NCBI RefSeq assembly: GCF_009184895.1
Contig: NZ_WESE01000008.1
Coordinates: forward strand, 94,870-158,869
DNA: 64,000 nt
Source: Nostocoides sp. F2B08
GTDB taxonomy: Bacteria; Actinomycetota; Actinomycetes; Actinomycetales; Dermatophilaceae
Direction: 5' to 3'
Shown here piece after piece: positions 33,155 to 40,913 of this stretch (position 1 is the first letter of the stretch; every line of letters starts with the position of its first letter). The position numbers and the translations under genes were made by a program. Under the pieces are notes generated by a model. That model made no database searches. It saw only the letters and a program-made list of their open reading frames with translations, and was not told the origin of the DNA.

Positions 33155-33712
33155 TCACTGCTCCGGCGGGACCTCGAGGTCGCGCACGAGATAGAGCCAC
33201 GGGAAGGCACGAACCGCCACGGTCCAGCCCTCGGTCTCGTATGCGTTGGTCGGGCGGGTCCACACCACCCGGCGGTGCTCCCACTGGGTGTCCGTTCGCT
33301 CGACGACATGATGCAGAATCCCCGCACCGACCGTGCGCCACCCCTGGCGTCCGGCGATCTCGAGCTCGGACATCTCGTCGATGGCGGTCACCGGTCCGAC
33401 GCGGCGCACCCGCGCGCCGTCCGGGGGGCTCCAGGTCCCGCCGAACCGCTGTTGCACCGCCTGCCGGCTCAGGCCCAGGGCGTCGCCGATCGCCGCCCAC
33501 GAATGACCCCCTCCCCTCGCCGCCGAGACCGACTGCGCGAGAAGATCCTTGACCGCTCGTTCGGCAGCCGCGGCGCGGCGCACGACCGCGAGGTGGTCCT
33601 CCGCCGACTCGGGGTCGAAGGCCGTTCCATCGACCTCACTGCCCAGGATGGCGGCAGCGATGCGGTCGGGCAGGGCCGGATCCCCCGCACCCCCCGCGGA
33701 GCCGTCACTCAT
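33155..33712 (-). CDS. Helix-turn-helix protein of unknown function
   Basis: 185 residues. Residues about 10-95 are helical and include GHSWAAIGDALGLSRQAVQQ, RFGG, a DNA-binding helix-turn-helix of the sigma-70 region 4/homeodomain-like type. The C-terminal 90 residues form an unidentified, probably alpha/beta domain (VGAGILHHVVERTDTQWEHR, RVVWTRPTNAYETEGWTVAV). I do not recognise the whole protein, but HTH proteins of this layout are common in actinobacteria. Its ATG overlaps the stop of the upstream membrane-protein gene by 8 nt, so it belongs to the transcript driven by the promoter with the twin operator; autoregulation is a possibility. Confidence 0.75.
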   Translation of the reverse strand: MSDGSAGGAGDPALPDRIAAAILGSEVDGTAFDPESAEDHLAVVRRAAAAERAVKDLLAQSVSAARGGGHSWAAIGDALGLSRQAVQQRFGGTWSPPDGARVRRVGPVTAIDEMSELEIAGRQGWRTVGAGILHHVVERTDTQWEHRRVVWTRPTNAYETEGWTVAVRAFPWLYLVRDLEVPPEQ

Positions 33713-33932
33713 GACGATCGGCGCTGGGCCGCCACATCCCCTCACTCGCGACCGTCCGCCCGCCGGGCCGGAAGGATTGGACGGCGAGGTACAGGCCGAG
33801 GACGACGAGCGCGCCACCCGCACCCTGGAACATTCCTCTGACGAAGCCGCCATCCGGCACGGCACTGAGGGCGAAGGTGACGAGTCCGACGCCGATGACG
33901 GCGACGGGAAGGAGACGGAGCCAGAGTGACAT
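33705..33932 (-). CDS. Small two-helix membrane protein under an operator-bearing promoter
   Basis: 75 residues. Two transmembrane helices (LLPVAVIGVGLVTFALSAV and GAGGALVVLGLYLAVQSF) are joined by a Gly/Phe turn (PDGGFVRGMFQ), and a polar basic tail ends ASEGMWRPSADRHE. No family is recognised. The ATG at 33932 is read from a probably leaderless mRNA: the -10 hexamer TAATCT lies 6 nt upstream, overlapping a perfect palindromic operator. It is co-transcribed with the HTH gene. Its product and control resemble small regulated membrane proteins, but the function is unknown. Confidence 0.8.
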   Translation of the reverse strand: MSLWLRLLPVAVIGVGLVTFALSAVPDGGFVRGMFQGAGGALVVLGLYLAVQSFRPGGRTVASEGMWRPSADRHE

Positions 33933-33933
33933 G

Positions 33934-33952
33934 TGTCAAGATTATCTTGACA
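33934..33952. promoter_or_regulatory. Palindromic operator, copy 1
   Basis: TGTCAAGATTATCTTGACA, a perfect 9-1-9 inverted repeat that covers the -10 region of the membrane-protein gene and ends 2 nt before its ATG. A bound dimer here would block open-complex formation. Confidence 0.8.
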
Positions 33953-33966
33953 TACACTGGTGTCAA
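33939..33966 (-). promoter_or_regulatory. Promoter of the membrane-protein/HTH pair
   Basis: On the minus strand, -35 TTGACA (33966-33961), a 16-nt spacer, then -10 TAATCT (33944-33939), 6 nt before the ATG. Each hexamer falls inside one of the two operator copies. Confidence 0.6.
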
Positions 33967-33979
33967 GATCATCTTGACA
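33961..33979. promoter_or_regulatory. Palindromic operator, copy 2
   Basis: TGTCAAGATCATCTTGACA, identical to copy 1 except for the central base. The centres are 27 bp apart. The half-sites also pair across the gap (ATCTTGACA, 8 nt, TGTCAAGAT), so a third palindrome can be read between the two. Confidence 0.8.
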
Positions 33980-35044
33980 TCACAGGGACCGGACCAGGCC
34001 GTCCTCTCCCAGGAGGGGGTTGTGGGCCACGGGGACCCGCTCGGTCTCCGACGGCGCACCCGGTGCAGTTCCCTCGCCGAACGGCGAGCCGCCCAGCTCC
34101 TCTCTCCCGTGTGCGGTGAGCCATCCGGCGAGATCCGGCCCGGCGGGAACGACCTGGGTGGGGTTGATGTCCGTGTGCACCTCGTAGTAGTGGCGCTTGA
34201 TGTCGACGAAGTCGGTGGTGTCGCCGAACCCGGGGGTCTGGAAGAGATCCCTCGCATAGGCCCACAGGACCGGCATCTCGGTCAGCTTCGTTCGGTTGCA
34301 CTTGAAGTGACCGTGGTAGACCGGGTCGAAACGGGCCAGGGTCGTGAAGAGCCGCACGTCGGCCTCGGTGATGGTCTCGCCCACGAGGTAGCGCTGCTGT
34401 GAGAGTCGTTCGGAGAGCCAGTCGAGCGCGGTGAAGAGTCGGTCATAGGCGTCCTCGTAAGCCGACTGCGTGCCGGCGAAACCGCACCGGTAGACACCGT
34501 TGTTCACCTCGGTGTAGACGCGGCGGTTGACGGTGTCGATCTCGTCGCGGAGCTCGTCCGGGTAGAGGTCGGGCGCACCGTCCCGATGGTGGTCGGACCA
34601 CTGGGTGGAGAAGTCGAGCGTCATCGAGGGGAAGTCGTTCGTGACGACCTTGCCGCTGGAGATCTCGACGAGCGCGGGGACGGTGATGCCCCGGGGGTAC
34701 TCCGGGTCTCGGGCCAGGTAGGCGTCCTTGAGCCTCGGGATGCCCAGGACGGGGTCGAGACCGTCCTCGTCCTTGTCGAACGTCCAGCTGTCGGAGTCGT
34801 GCGTCGGCCCGCAGATCCCCATCGAGATGACATCCTCGAGGCCGAGCAGGCGGCGGACGATGATCGCGCGGTTGGCCCATGGACACGCCCGCGCCACGAC
34901 CAGCCGGTACCGACCCGGCTCGACCGGCCACAGACCGGACGCGCCGTCGGCATCCGCCCCCTTCGAGACCACTCGGTCGGTGATGTACGTGGTGTCGCGC
35001 TCGAAGCTCGGCTCGACGTAACGGCCCTGCGTGCCCTCGCTCAT
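33980..35044 (-). CDS. Glutathionyl-hydroquinone reductase-like protein (YqjG/ECM4 family)
   Basis: 354 residues of the Xi-class glutathione-transferase family, which reduce thiol-hydroquinone adducts. The catalytic Cys is in VVARACPWANRAIIVRRLLG, and other family blocks are DKDEDGLDPVLGIPRLKDAY, VPALVEISSGKVVTNDFPSM, VNNGVYRCGFAGTQSAYEDA and FKCNRTKLTEMPVLWAYARD. Actinobacteria of this kind normally make mycothiol rather than glutathione, so the physiological thiol is probably mycothiol, though that is inference. ATG 35044 has AAGGGGA upstream. Its stop touches operator copy 2, so it may be read through toward that promoter or simply end there. Confidence 0.9.
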   Translation of the reverse strand: MSEGTQGRYVEPSFERDTTYITDRVVSKGADADGASGLWPVEPGRYRLVVARACPWANRAIIVRRLLGLEDVISMGICGPTHDSDSWTFDKDEDGLDPVLGIPRLKDAYLARDPEYPRGITVPALVEISSGKVVTNDFPSMTLDFSTQWSDHHRDGAPDLYPDELRDEIDTVNRRVYTEVNNGVYRCGFAGTQSAYEDAYDRLFTALDWLSERLSQQRYLVGETITEADVRLFTTLARFDPVYHGHFKCNRTKLTEMPVLWAYARDLFQTPGFGDTTDFVDIKRHYYEVHTDINPTQVVPAGPDLAGWLTAHGREELGGSPFGEGTAPGAPSETERVPVAHNPLLGEDGLVRSL

Positions 35045-35075
35045 GACGTGGTCCCCTTCGCTCGTTCTCGGTGTG

Positions 35076-36530
35076 TCATCGGCGTTCGGGCCGCTCGGTC
35101 CCGGCCCCGGTTGCCGCCAGCTCGCCCAGGCGGGCCAGCAGGATCGCCTCCGCGACGCATACCCGCTCGAACTCGCCGAGGTGGAGCGACTCGTTGGCTC
35201 CGTGGGCGCGCGTGTCGGGGTCCTCGACCCCGGTGACGAGGATCGCTGCATCGGGGAAGCGTTCGGCGAACGCGGCGACGAACGGGATCGAGCCGCCGAC
35301 CCCGATGTCGACCGGTGCTCTCCCCCAGGCGTCCTCGAACGCGCGGCGGGCGGCGTCGTACACCGGTCCGTCCGCGTCTGCAGCGAAGCCCAGTCCCCGT
35401 TCCTCCAGCTCGACCTCGACCCGAGCTCCCCAGGGAGCCTGGCGGACGAGGTGCTCCTTGACCCGTTCGAAGGCGTGCAGGTCGTCCTCGTCGGGAGCGA
35501 GCCGGACCGAGACCTTCGCGCGGGCGGTCGGAACGAGGGTGTTCGAGGCCGTCTCCACTGTGGGGGCATCGATGCCGATGACCGTCGCCGCCGGCTTGGT
35601 CCACAACCGCGACAGCAGCGAGTCCGAGCCGATCGTGCCCACCCCGTCGAGCAGGCCGGACTCCGCACGCAGCCGCTCCTCCGAGAACTCCAGGTCGGCG
35701 GCGTGTCCCGAGCGCAGTCCCTCGACGGCGAGGTCGCCGGCGTCGTCGTGGAGGCCGGCGAGGACGCGGACCAGCGCCATGAGAGCGTCCGGGACCGCTC
35801 CGCCGAACATCCCGGAGTGCACGCCGTGGTCGAGGGTCGAGACGGTGACGACGACGCGGATCATCCCCCGCAGCGTCGTGGTCAGCGCGGGCTCGCCGAT
35901 CGCCCAGTTCATCGAGTCGGCCAGGACGATGGCATCGGCACGCAGCCGCTCGCCATGCCGCTCCAGGATGGTCGGCAAGGAGTCCGACCCGATCTCCTCC
36001 TCCCCCTCGACGAAGACCGTCACCCCTACCGGAAGCCGGCCGGCATGTGCCCGCAGCGCGGCGACATGCGCCATGATCCCGGCCTTGTCGTCGGCCGCGC
36101 CCCGCCCGTACAACCGCCCGTCGCGTTCGACCGGCTCGAAGGGTGGGCTGTCCCAGTCGCTCTCCTCGCCGGTCGGTTGGACGTCATGGTGGGCATAGAG
36201 CATCACGGTCGGAGCACCCGGAGGGCCGTCGATGTGCCCGATCACCGCGGGCCGACCCCCCTCGGACACGATCTCGACACTGAGGCCCTCCGCGCGGAGT
36301 AGCTCGGCCGTCGCCTCCGCACTCGCGCGCACGGTGGCCTGGTCGTAGGCCGAGAGCGAGATGCTGGGGATGCGGGTGAGCCCCTCGAGATCCGCCCGGA
36401 CCTGCGGCATGAGAGCCCGGACGCGCTCCGCGATCTCCTCCACCGGGACGCTGTCCGACCCGCTCACGCCTCCCGCGCCCTGACCCGCGTCATCGCTCCC
36501 CGTCTCGTTCGTCGCCTCGTCGCCCGTCAC
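35076..36530 (-). CDS. M20-family dipeptidase
   Basis: Zinc-dependent peptidase of the M20/PepV-like clan. 484 residues from GTG 36530. Metal and catalytic motifs: VMLYAHHDVQPTG (first ligand His and catalytic Asp), YGRGAADDKAG (bridging Asp), FVEGEEEIGSDSL (catalytic Glu pair), LADSMNW (Asp ligand) and, at the end, DTRAHGANESLH (last His). The dimerisation-domain His is in LDHGVHSGMFGG. It probably cleaves dipeptides in the cytoplasm, as there is no signal peptide. A TAGGGT hexamer 7 nt before GTG 36530 settles the start; the frame upstream is shadow. The gene stop is 32 nt from the hydroquinone reductase ATG. Confidence 0.9.
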   Translation of the reverse strand: MTGDEATNETGSDDAGQGAGGVSGSDSVPVEEIAERVRALMPQVRADLEGLTRIPSISLSAYDQATVRASAEATAELLRAEGLSVEIVSEGGRPAVIGHIDGPPGAPTVMLYAHHDVQPTGEESDWDSPPFEPVERDGRLYGRGAADDKAGIMAHVAALRAHAGRLPVGVTVFVEGEEEIGSDSLPTILERHGERLRADAIVLADSMNWAIGEPALTTTLRGMIRVVVTVSTLDHGVHSGMFGGAVPDALMALVRVLAGLHDDAGDLAVEGLRSGHAADLEFSEERLRAESGLLDGVGTIGSDSLLSRLWTKPAATVIGIDAPTVETASNTLVPTARAKVSVRLAPDEDDLHAFERVKEHLVRQAPWGARVEVELEERGLGFAADADGPVYDAARRAFEDAWGRAPVDIGVGGSIPFVAAFAERFPDAAILVTGVEDPDTRAHGANESLHLGEFERVCVAEAILLARLGELAATGAGTERPERR

Positions 36531-36537
36531 GAGAGTC

Positions 36538-36543
36538 ACCCTA
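36538..36543 (-). promoter_or_regulatory. -10 hexamer of the M20 peptidase gene (leaderless)
   Basis: TAGGGT on the minus strand, 7 nt before GTG 36530. It is 30 nt from the divergent TACAGT of the DUF3043 gene. Confidence 0.5.
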
Positions 36544-36572
36544 GCGAGGGGTGTGAGGTGGTGCGCGTGACA

Positions 36573-36578
36573 TACAGT
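36573..36578 (+). promoter_or_regulatory. -10 hexamer of the DUF3043 gene (leaderless)
   Basis: TACAGT, 6 nt before GTG 36585, which is directly followed by ATG 36588 in the same frame. Translation may begin at the GTG. Confidence 0.45.
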
Positions 36579-36587
36579 GCTGCTGTG

Positions 36588-37184
36588 ATGGGCAAGGCGA
36601 CGTTCGGTCGGAAGAAGCAGGAGGCGGAGGAGACCGCCCCTGCTCCCAAGGAGCACGAGTACCGCGAGGGTGCGAAGAACCGACCGACGCCGAAGCGCAA
36701 GGACCAGGAGGCGGCGCGGAAGCGGCCACTGGTCCAGACCGATCGAAAGGCCGCCAAGCGTCAGGCCCGCGAGGAGCGGCGCAAGGCCGCGGCGATCCGC
36801 CACCAGGCCATGCTCACCGGTGACGAGAGCCATCTCCCGGTCCGAGATCGCGGACCGGTGCGCCGCTACATCCGGGACTACGTGGACGCCCGCTGGAACG
36901 TCGGCGAGTGGCTCCTCCCCATCATGCTCATCACGCTCATCGTGTCCTACCTGCGCCCCACCCAGACGACCCTCGCGATCACGATGATGCTGTACCTGCT
37001 CGTCCTCTTCGCCATCGGCGACGCCATGCTCACCTGGCGTCGGATCAAGGGCCAGCTGTCGCAGAAGTTCTCCGACGCCGAGCTGCGCGGCGGCGGCTTC
37101 TACACCTTCATGCGGTCCTTCCAGCTGCGCCGGTGGCGGATGCCGCGCGCCCAGGTCGGTCGCGGACAGTTCCCCTCGCTCTAG
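36588..37184 (+). CDS. DUF3043 family membrane protein
   Basis: 198 residues (199 if GTG 36585 is used). Residues 1-100 are highly charged and basic (TFGRKKQEAEETAPAPKEHE, RQAREERRKAAAIRHQAML), as expected for a nucleic-acid- or lipid-facing cytoplasmic tail. Two adjoining helices follow (WNVGEWLLPIMLITLIVSYL and TLAITMMLYLLVLFAIGDAM), then a basic C-terminus (RRWRMPRAQVGRGQFPSL). This is the actinobacterial DUF3043 layout, conserved beside the glycerate kinase/HesB genes in mycobacteria too. No activity is known. Its 3' end runs straight into the 60-bp tandem repeat. Confidence 0.85.
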   Translation: MGKATFGRKKQEAEETAPAPKEHEYREGAKNRPTPKRKDQEAARKRPLVQTDRKAAKRQAREERRKAAAIRHQAMLTGDESHLPVRDRGPVRRYIRDYVDARWNVGEWLLPIMLITLIVSYLRPTQTTLAITMMLYLLVLFAIGDAMLTWRRIKGQLSQKFSDAELRGGGFYTFMRSFQLRRWRMPRAQVGRGQFPSL

Positions 37185-37185
37185 C

Positions 37186-37347
37186 GAGTAGTCGGTCAAC
37201 TCCCCGGAGCCAGGCTCATCGGGCCGTCACATTCGGGCGGAGCACGAGTAGTCGGTCAACTCCCCGGAGCCAGGCTCATCGGGCCGTCACATTCGGGCGG
37301 AGCACGAGTAGTCGGTCAACTCCCCGGAGCCAGGCTCATCGGGCCGT
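37186..37347. repeat. Perfect 60-bp tandem repeat, about 2.7 copies
   Basis: Copies at 37186-37245, 37246-37305 and a 42-nt partial at 37306-37347. The two complete copies and the partial one are identical. The unit begins GAGTAGTCGGTCAACTCCCC and includes a short inverted repeat GAGCC-A-GGCTC flanked by CCCG/CGGG. The third copy overlaps the 3' end (stop codon and last residues) of the small gene at 37316-37525, so the two upstream units duplicate that gene's tail. It fills the gap between two convergent genes. Confidence 0.95.
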
Positions 37348-37525
37348 ACACGTCCACTCCGTTGCACTGCAGCGTCACCGCCGCGACGCCGCGGTCGGCG
37401 AGCTGCTCCCAGGACTCACCCAGCCACGCTTCCGCCTCGACCTGATTGGGGAACGTCGAGCCCGCATCGGCGTCGACCGCTCGGCCGCCGTCGTCGAGGC
37501 AGACCCACGTGTATGCGTCACTCAC
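37316..37525 (-). CDS. Small conserved protein, function unknown
   Basis: 69 residues (WVCLDDGGRAVDADAGSTFP, VEAEAWLGESWEQLADRGVA, LQCNGVDVYGPMSLAPGS). The layout, an N-terminal Trp-Val-Cys-Leu strand, an acidic loop, an amphipathic helix and a short strand pair, matches small actinobacterial proteins of about this size often found next to gcvT. No function is known. It ends 4 nt from the gcvT stop side upstream (ATG at 37525 lies just after the gcvT stop at 37529), so it is the last gene of that transcript. The C-terminal residues lie in the tandem repeat, so their sequence may be recent or variable. Confidence 0.75.
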   Translation of the reverse strand: MSDAYTWVCLDDGGRAVDADAGSTFPNQVEAEAWLGESWEQLADRGVAAVTLQCNGVDVYGPMSLAPGS

Positions 37526-37528
37526 CGG

Positions 37529-38674
37529 TCAGTCCTCCCGAACCGAGACCTCGACGAAGGGCGGTTTGACGACCTCGGCGGGGATCTCGCGGCCCCGGAC
37601 GTCGATGACGACCTCGTCGCCCACGGCGACCGAGCGGTCCAGCAGAGCAAGGGCGATCCCCTGCTTGCGGGTCGGCGAGAAGGTCCCCGAGGTCACCTCG
37701 CCGACCACCTCCGATCCGGACAGGACCGCGCAGTGCGCGCGCGGGATCCCCCGACCGGTGGCGACCAGGCCGCGCATGAGTCTGGACTCCTTGGCCGCAC
37801 GTTGCGCCGCGACAGCCCCCTTGCCCCAGAACGTGTCCTTGTCCCATCCGACCGCCCACGCCGCCCCTGCCATGACCGGCGTGATGTCCGGGCCCAGGTC
37901 GTTCCCGTGCAGCGGATATCCCATCTCGGTGCGGAGCGTGTCGCGAGCGCCGAGCCCACAGGGTAGTCCGCCCTCATCCTGAACCGCGGTCAGCAACGCG
38001 TCCCAGAGCCTGGGCGCGCTGGCCCACCGGGGCAGGAGCTCATAGCCCCGCTCACCGGTGTAACCGGTGCGGCAGACGATGACCGGCTCGCCCTCCCACT
38101 CCGCCTGGACGAAGCTCATGTAATCGTGTCCGACCGGAAGCCCCAGGGACTTCAGCACCTCGTCGCTGCGAGTGCCCTGGACGGCGATGACGCCGTACCG
38201 GTCGTGCTCGTCCGTGACGGTGATCCCCTCCGGCGCCGCGGCCCGCAACAGCTCCACCACGCGTGCGGTGTTCGCCGCGTTGGGGATGAGGAACACCTCG
38301 TCGTCGCCGACGAGGTACTGGATCAGGTCGTCGACCACTCCCCCGGACTTGTCGAGGCACATCGTGTACTGCGCCCGGCCCGGCCCGACCCGGCGGAGGT
38401 CGTTGGTGAAGCACCTGTTGACGAAGTCCGCCGCCCCCGGCCCCGCGACCCGGGCCTTGCCGAGGTGCGAGACGTCGAAGACGCCGACGCGCTCGCGCAC
38501 CGCCGTGTGCTCGGCGACGACACCCCCGCCGGCATACTCGATCGGCATCGACCAACCGCCGAAGTCGGCGAGCTTGGCGCCAAGGGCGACATGCCGCTCG
38601 TGCAAGGGGGAGGTCCGCAGTCCCGGCCGTCCCGAGGCGCCCGTGTCATCGGTGTTCAGGTCTTCGGTGGTCAT
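37529..38674 (-). CDS. gcvT: Glycine cleavage system T protein (aminomethyltransferase)
   Basis: Tetrahydrofolate-dependent T protein that releases ammonia and makes 5,10-methylene-THF from aminomethyl-lipoyl H protein. 381 residues. Family blocks: [94 protein letters not shown] and [18 protein letters not shown], and [22 protein letters not shown] 38674 has TAGGTT 7 nt upstream. The genes for P (gcvP) and H (gcvH) proteins are not here. Lipoate made by LipB/LipA in this window would serve the H protein too. Confidence 0.95.
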   Translation of the reverse strand: MTTEDLNTDDTGASGRPGLRTSPLHERHVALGAKLADFGGWSMPIEYAGGGVVAEHTAVRERVGVFDVSHLGKARVAGPGAADFVNRCFTNDLRRVGPGRAQYTMCLDKSGGVVDDLIQYLVGDDEVFLIPNAANTARVVELLRAAAPEGITVTDEHDRYGVIAVQGTRSDEVLKSLGLPVGHDYMSFVQAEWEGEPVIVCRTGYTGERGYELLPRWASAPRLWDALLTAVQDEGGLPCGLGARDTLRTEMGYPLHGNDLGPDITPVMAGAAWAVGWDKDTFWGKGAVAAQRAAKESRLMRGLVATGRGIPRAHCAVLSGSEVVGEVTSGTFSPTRKQGIALALLDRSVAVGDEVVIDVRGREIPAEVVKPPFVEVSVRED

Positions 38675-38681
38675 GGCAGTC

Positions 38682-38687
38682 AACCTA
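38682..38687 (-). promoter_or_regulatory. -10 hexamer of gcvT (leaderless)
   Basis: TAGGTT on the minus strand, 7 nt before ATG 38674. Confidence 0.5.
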
Positions 38688-38697
38688 CCGGGACGCT

Positions 38698-38703
38698 TAG
38701 GGT
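38698..38703 (+). promoter_or_regulatory. -10 hexamer of pepA
   Basis: TAGGGT, about 62 nt before ATG 38766, leaving a leader that carries the AAGGAG ribosome site (38747-38752). Confidence 0.45.
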
Positions 38704-38765
38704 GTGCACACCGCCGTGCACCGGCACGCGCCCCCGATGCGTCCCCCATGAAGGAGTCACCACCG

Positions 38766-40289
38766 ATGCCTACCGTCGCCCTCAGCAGCAGCGACCCCGC
38801 AACGCTCTCAGCGGATGCTCTCGTCATCGGGGCCGTCTCGGTCGACGGGACCGCGACCCTTCTCAGGGGTCACGGACTGCCGAGGTCCGCCGCGAGTCAC
38901 CTGAAGTCGGCCCTCGAGACGACCGGCGCCACGGCCAAGGCCGAAGAGGTGTCGAGCTTCGTCGCCGTGCCCGGGGTCAAGGCCAAGCGCGTGCTCGTCG
39001 TCGGACTCGGCACCGGGACCCCCTCCACCGCCCCGACCGACCCCGAGGTGCTCCGCCGCGCAGCAGGCGCGGCGGCGCGGACTCTGAAGAAGGAGGCGAA
39101 GGTCGTCCTCGCGCTGCCGACGGCGAGTGCCGAGGGCGTGTCCGCCGTGGCCGAGGGAGCCTATGCCGGCGGATACGACGTCCGGAGGCTGACGTCGAAG
39201 GACGCGCCCGCCCCGCGCATCGACACGATCACCGTCGCCACCGGCGTCGACGACGGCGCTCTGGCGGGTCGCGTCGAGGTCCTCGGTGCCGCCCGGGCCT
39301 GGTGCCAGGACCTCGTGAACACCCCACCCAACCTGCTGTACCCGCAGTCCTTCGCCGATGCCGTCACCGACAAGGTTCGCGAGACCAAGGCTCGAATCAC
39401 GGTGGAGGTCATGGACGAGAAGGCCCTCGCCAAGGGCGGGTTCGGAGGGATCCTCGCCGTCGGTCAGGCGAGCGCTCGCCAGCCGCGACTCGTCACCATG
39501 ACCTACAAGCCCCGCGGCGCCAAGGCGTCGATCGCCCTGGTCGGCAAGGGCATCACGTTCGACTCGGGAGGTCTGTGCATCAAGCCGGCAGCCTCGATGC
39601 TGACGATGAAGTGCGACATGGCCGGGGCGGCGGCCGTGGCCGCCACCGTCCTCGCGGCGGCTCAGCTGAAAGTCCCCGTCGCCGTGACCGGATACCTCTG
39701 TCTGGCCGAGAACATGCTCAATGGCAACGCCTACCGTCCGAGCGACGTCGTGACGATGCGGGGCGGCACGACGGTCGAGGTCCTCAACACGGACGCCGAG
39801 GGTCGGATGGTCATGGCGGACGCCCTGGCCCTGGCCAGCGAGAGCAACCCCGACGCCATCATCGACATCGCGACCCTGACCGGGGCTCAGATGATCGCCC
39901 TCGGCAACCGGGTCGCAGCCGTGATGGCCAACGACGACGCGCTGCGCGAGACCATCGCCGCCATCGGCACCGGCGCCGGGGAGCCGATGTGGCCGATGCC
40001 TCTTCCGGAGGACCTGCGCGCCGCGCTCGACACCCCCAACGCCGACATCGCGCACAAGGGGGACCAGTGGGGCGGAATGCTCACCGCGGGAATCTTCCTC
40101 TCGGAGTTCGTCGGCACGCCCAAGGGCGCCAAGGCAGAGCCGGGGATGCCCGCTCCACGCATCCCGTGGGCGCATGTCGACATCGCCGGCCCGGCATGGA
40201 ACGACAAGGCACCGTGGGGACACACCCCCAAGGGTGCGACCGGCTTCGGCGTGGCGGCGCTGCTCTCCGTCCTCGAGACCTACGCCTGA
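38766..40289 (+). CDS. pepA: Leucyl aminopeptidase (M17)
   Basis: Dizinc aminopeptidase that removes N-terminal residues in peptide turnover. 507 residues. The C-terminal catalytic half has [17 protein letters not shown] (Lys and Asp ligands), [39 protein letters not shown], and the M17 signature [14 protein letters not shown] (Asp and Glu ligands, catalytic Arg). The N-terminal 170 residues form the variable regulatory domain. The AAGGAG ribosome site 13 nt upstream fixes ATG 38766; longer frames are shadow on gcvT. In E. coli PepA doubles as a DNA-binding protein, which cannot be judged here. Confidence 0.95.
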   Translation: MPTVALSSSDPATLSADALVIGAVSVDGTATLLRGHGLPRSAASHLKSALETTGATAKAEEVSSFVAVPGVKAKRVLVVGLGTGTPSTAPTDPEVLRRAAGAAARTLKKEAKVVLALPTASAEGVSAVAEGAYAGGYDVRRLTSKDAPAPRIDTITVATGVDDGALAGRVEVLGAARAWCQDLVNTPPNLLYPQSFADAVTDKVRETKARITVEVMDEKALAKGGFGGILAVGQASARQPRLVTMTYKPRGAKASIALVGKGITFDSGGLCIKPAASMLTMKCDMAGAAAVAATVLAAAQLKVPVAVTGYLCLAENMLNGNAYRPSDVVTMRGGTTVEVLNTDAEGRMVMADALALASESNPDAIIDIATLTGAQMIALGNRVAAVMANDDALRETIAAIGTGAGEPMWPMPLPEDLRAALDTPNADIAHKGDQWGGMLTAGIFLSEFVGTPKGAKAEPGMPAPRIPWAHVDIAGPAWNDKAPWGHTPKGATGFGVAALLSVLETYA

Positions 40290-40325
40290 CCGGGTTCTGC
40301 GCTCGGCGCGCAAGCCGGCATTCCC

Positions 40326-40691
40326 TCAGCCACGGTCCTCTCGGCGGCGGCGCTGGTCGCGCCGCTGCCGGGCGTTCCAGTCCCGCATCCGCTGCGGGTA
40401 GCCGGTGAGGTTGATGTCGTACACGGGAACACCGAGCTCCTTCGCGAGGGAAATGCCCGCCGACGGGTCAGGGATCGCCCGCCGGGTCCACTCCCCCTGG
40501 AAGTCGATGAGCACCATCGTCGTCGACGTGACATGCGTCGCGGGCTCGATGTAGGCCTCGACCCCGACCCGGGTCCGTTCGAACTCTCGGAAGTGCGCGA
40601 GAACCTCGCCCCGGCGGGAGCGACCTGACTCCGCACCTGTCGTCGGGTCCGCGACCGCCCGTCGCTTCGAGCCGAACCTCCACCACGCCAT
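40326..40691 (-). CDS. Conserved actinobacterial small protein of unknown function
   Basis: 121 residues. Begins MAWWRFGSKRRAVADP, has a central EVLAHFREFERTRVGVEAYI, then EPATHVTSTTMVLIDFQGEW, TRRAIPDPSAGISLAKELG, VPVYDINLTGYPQRMRDWNA, and a strongly basic tail (RQRRDQRRRREDRG). Close homologues occur beside lpd in many actinobacteria and are sometimes named oxidoreductase without evidence; no cofactor motif is visible. ATG 40691 has TAGAGT 8 nt upstream. It is convergent with pepA and divergent from lpd. Confidence 0.8.
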   Translation of the reverse strand: MAWWRFGSKRRAVADPTTGAESGRSRRGEVLAHFREFERTRVGVEAYIEPATHVTSTTMVLIDFQGEWTRRAIPDPSAGISLAKELGVPVYDINLTGYPQRMRDWNARQRRDQRRRREDRG

Positions 40692-40699
40692 GCATCCCA

Positions 40700-40705
40700 A
40701 CTCTA
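40700..40705 (-). promoter_or_regulatory. -10 hexamer of the small lpd-adjacent gene
   Basis: TAGAGT on the minus strand, 8 nt before ATG 40691. Confidence 0.35.
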
Positions 40706-40913
40706 GGGCCTCGCCATGGGAGCACCGGTCCGGCCGGAGGCCGGCGACAGTGCCCCAGCCCGGGTGGCGCCGCGGGATGGCAAGATGATCGGACGGCCCG
40801 ACCGGCCGACAGCCGCCGACGTCTGCGCCCCGCGCTGCCCGGCACTCATCCATCGACTGCGCCACCGACCACCGGCGTCGGTGCAGCCCTCGACGAACAG
40901 GAGTCCGCCACCC

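Noticed and set aside
35076..37199. M20 peptidase extended to a start at 37199
   Set aside because: The extension crosses the divergent DUF3043 gene and lacks peptidase homology; the TAGGGT before GTG 36530 marks the true start.
37186..37347. CRISPR-like array
   Set aside because: The units are contiguous direct repeats with no spacers, so it is a minisatellite, not a CRISPR.
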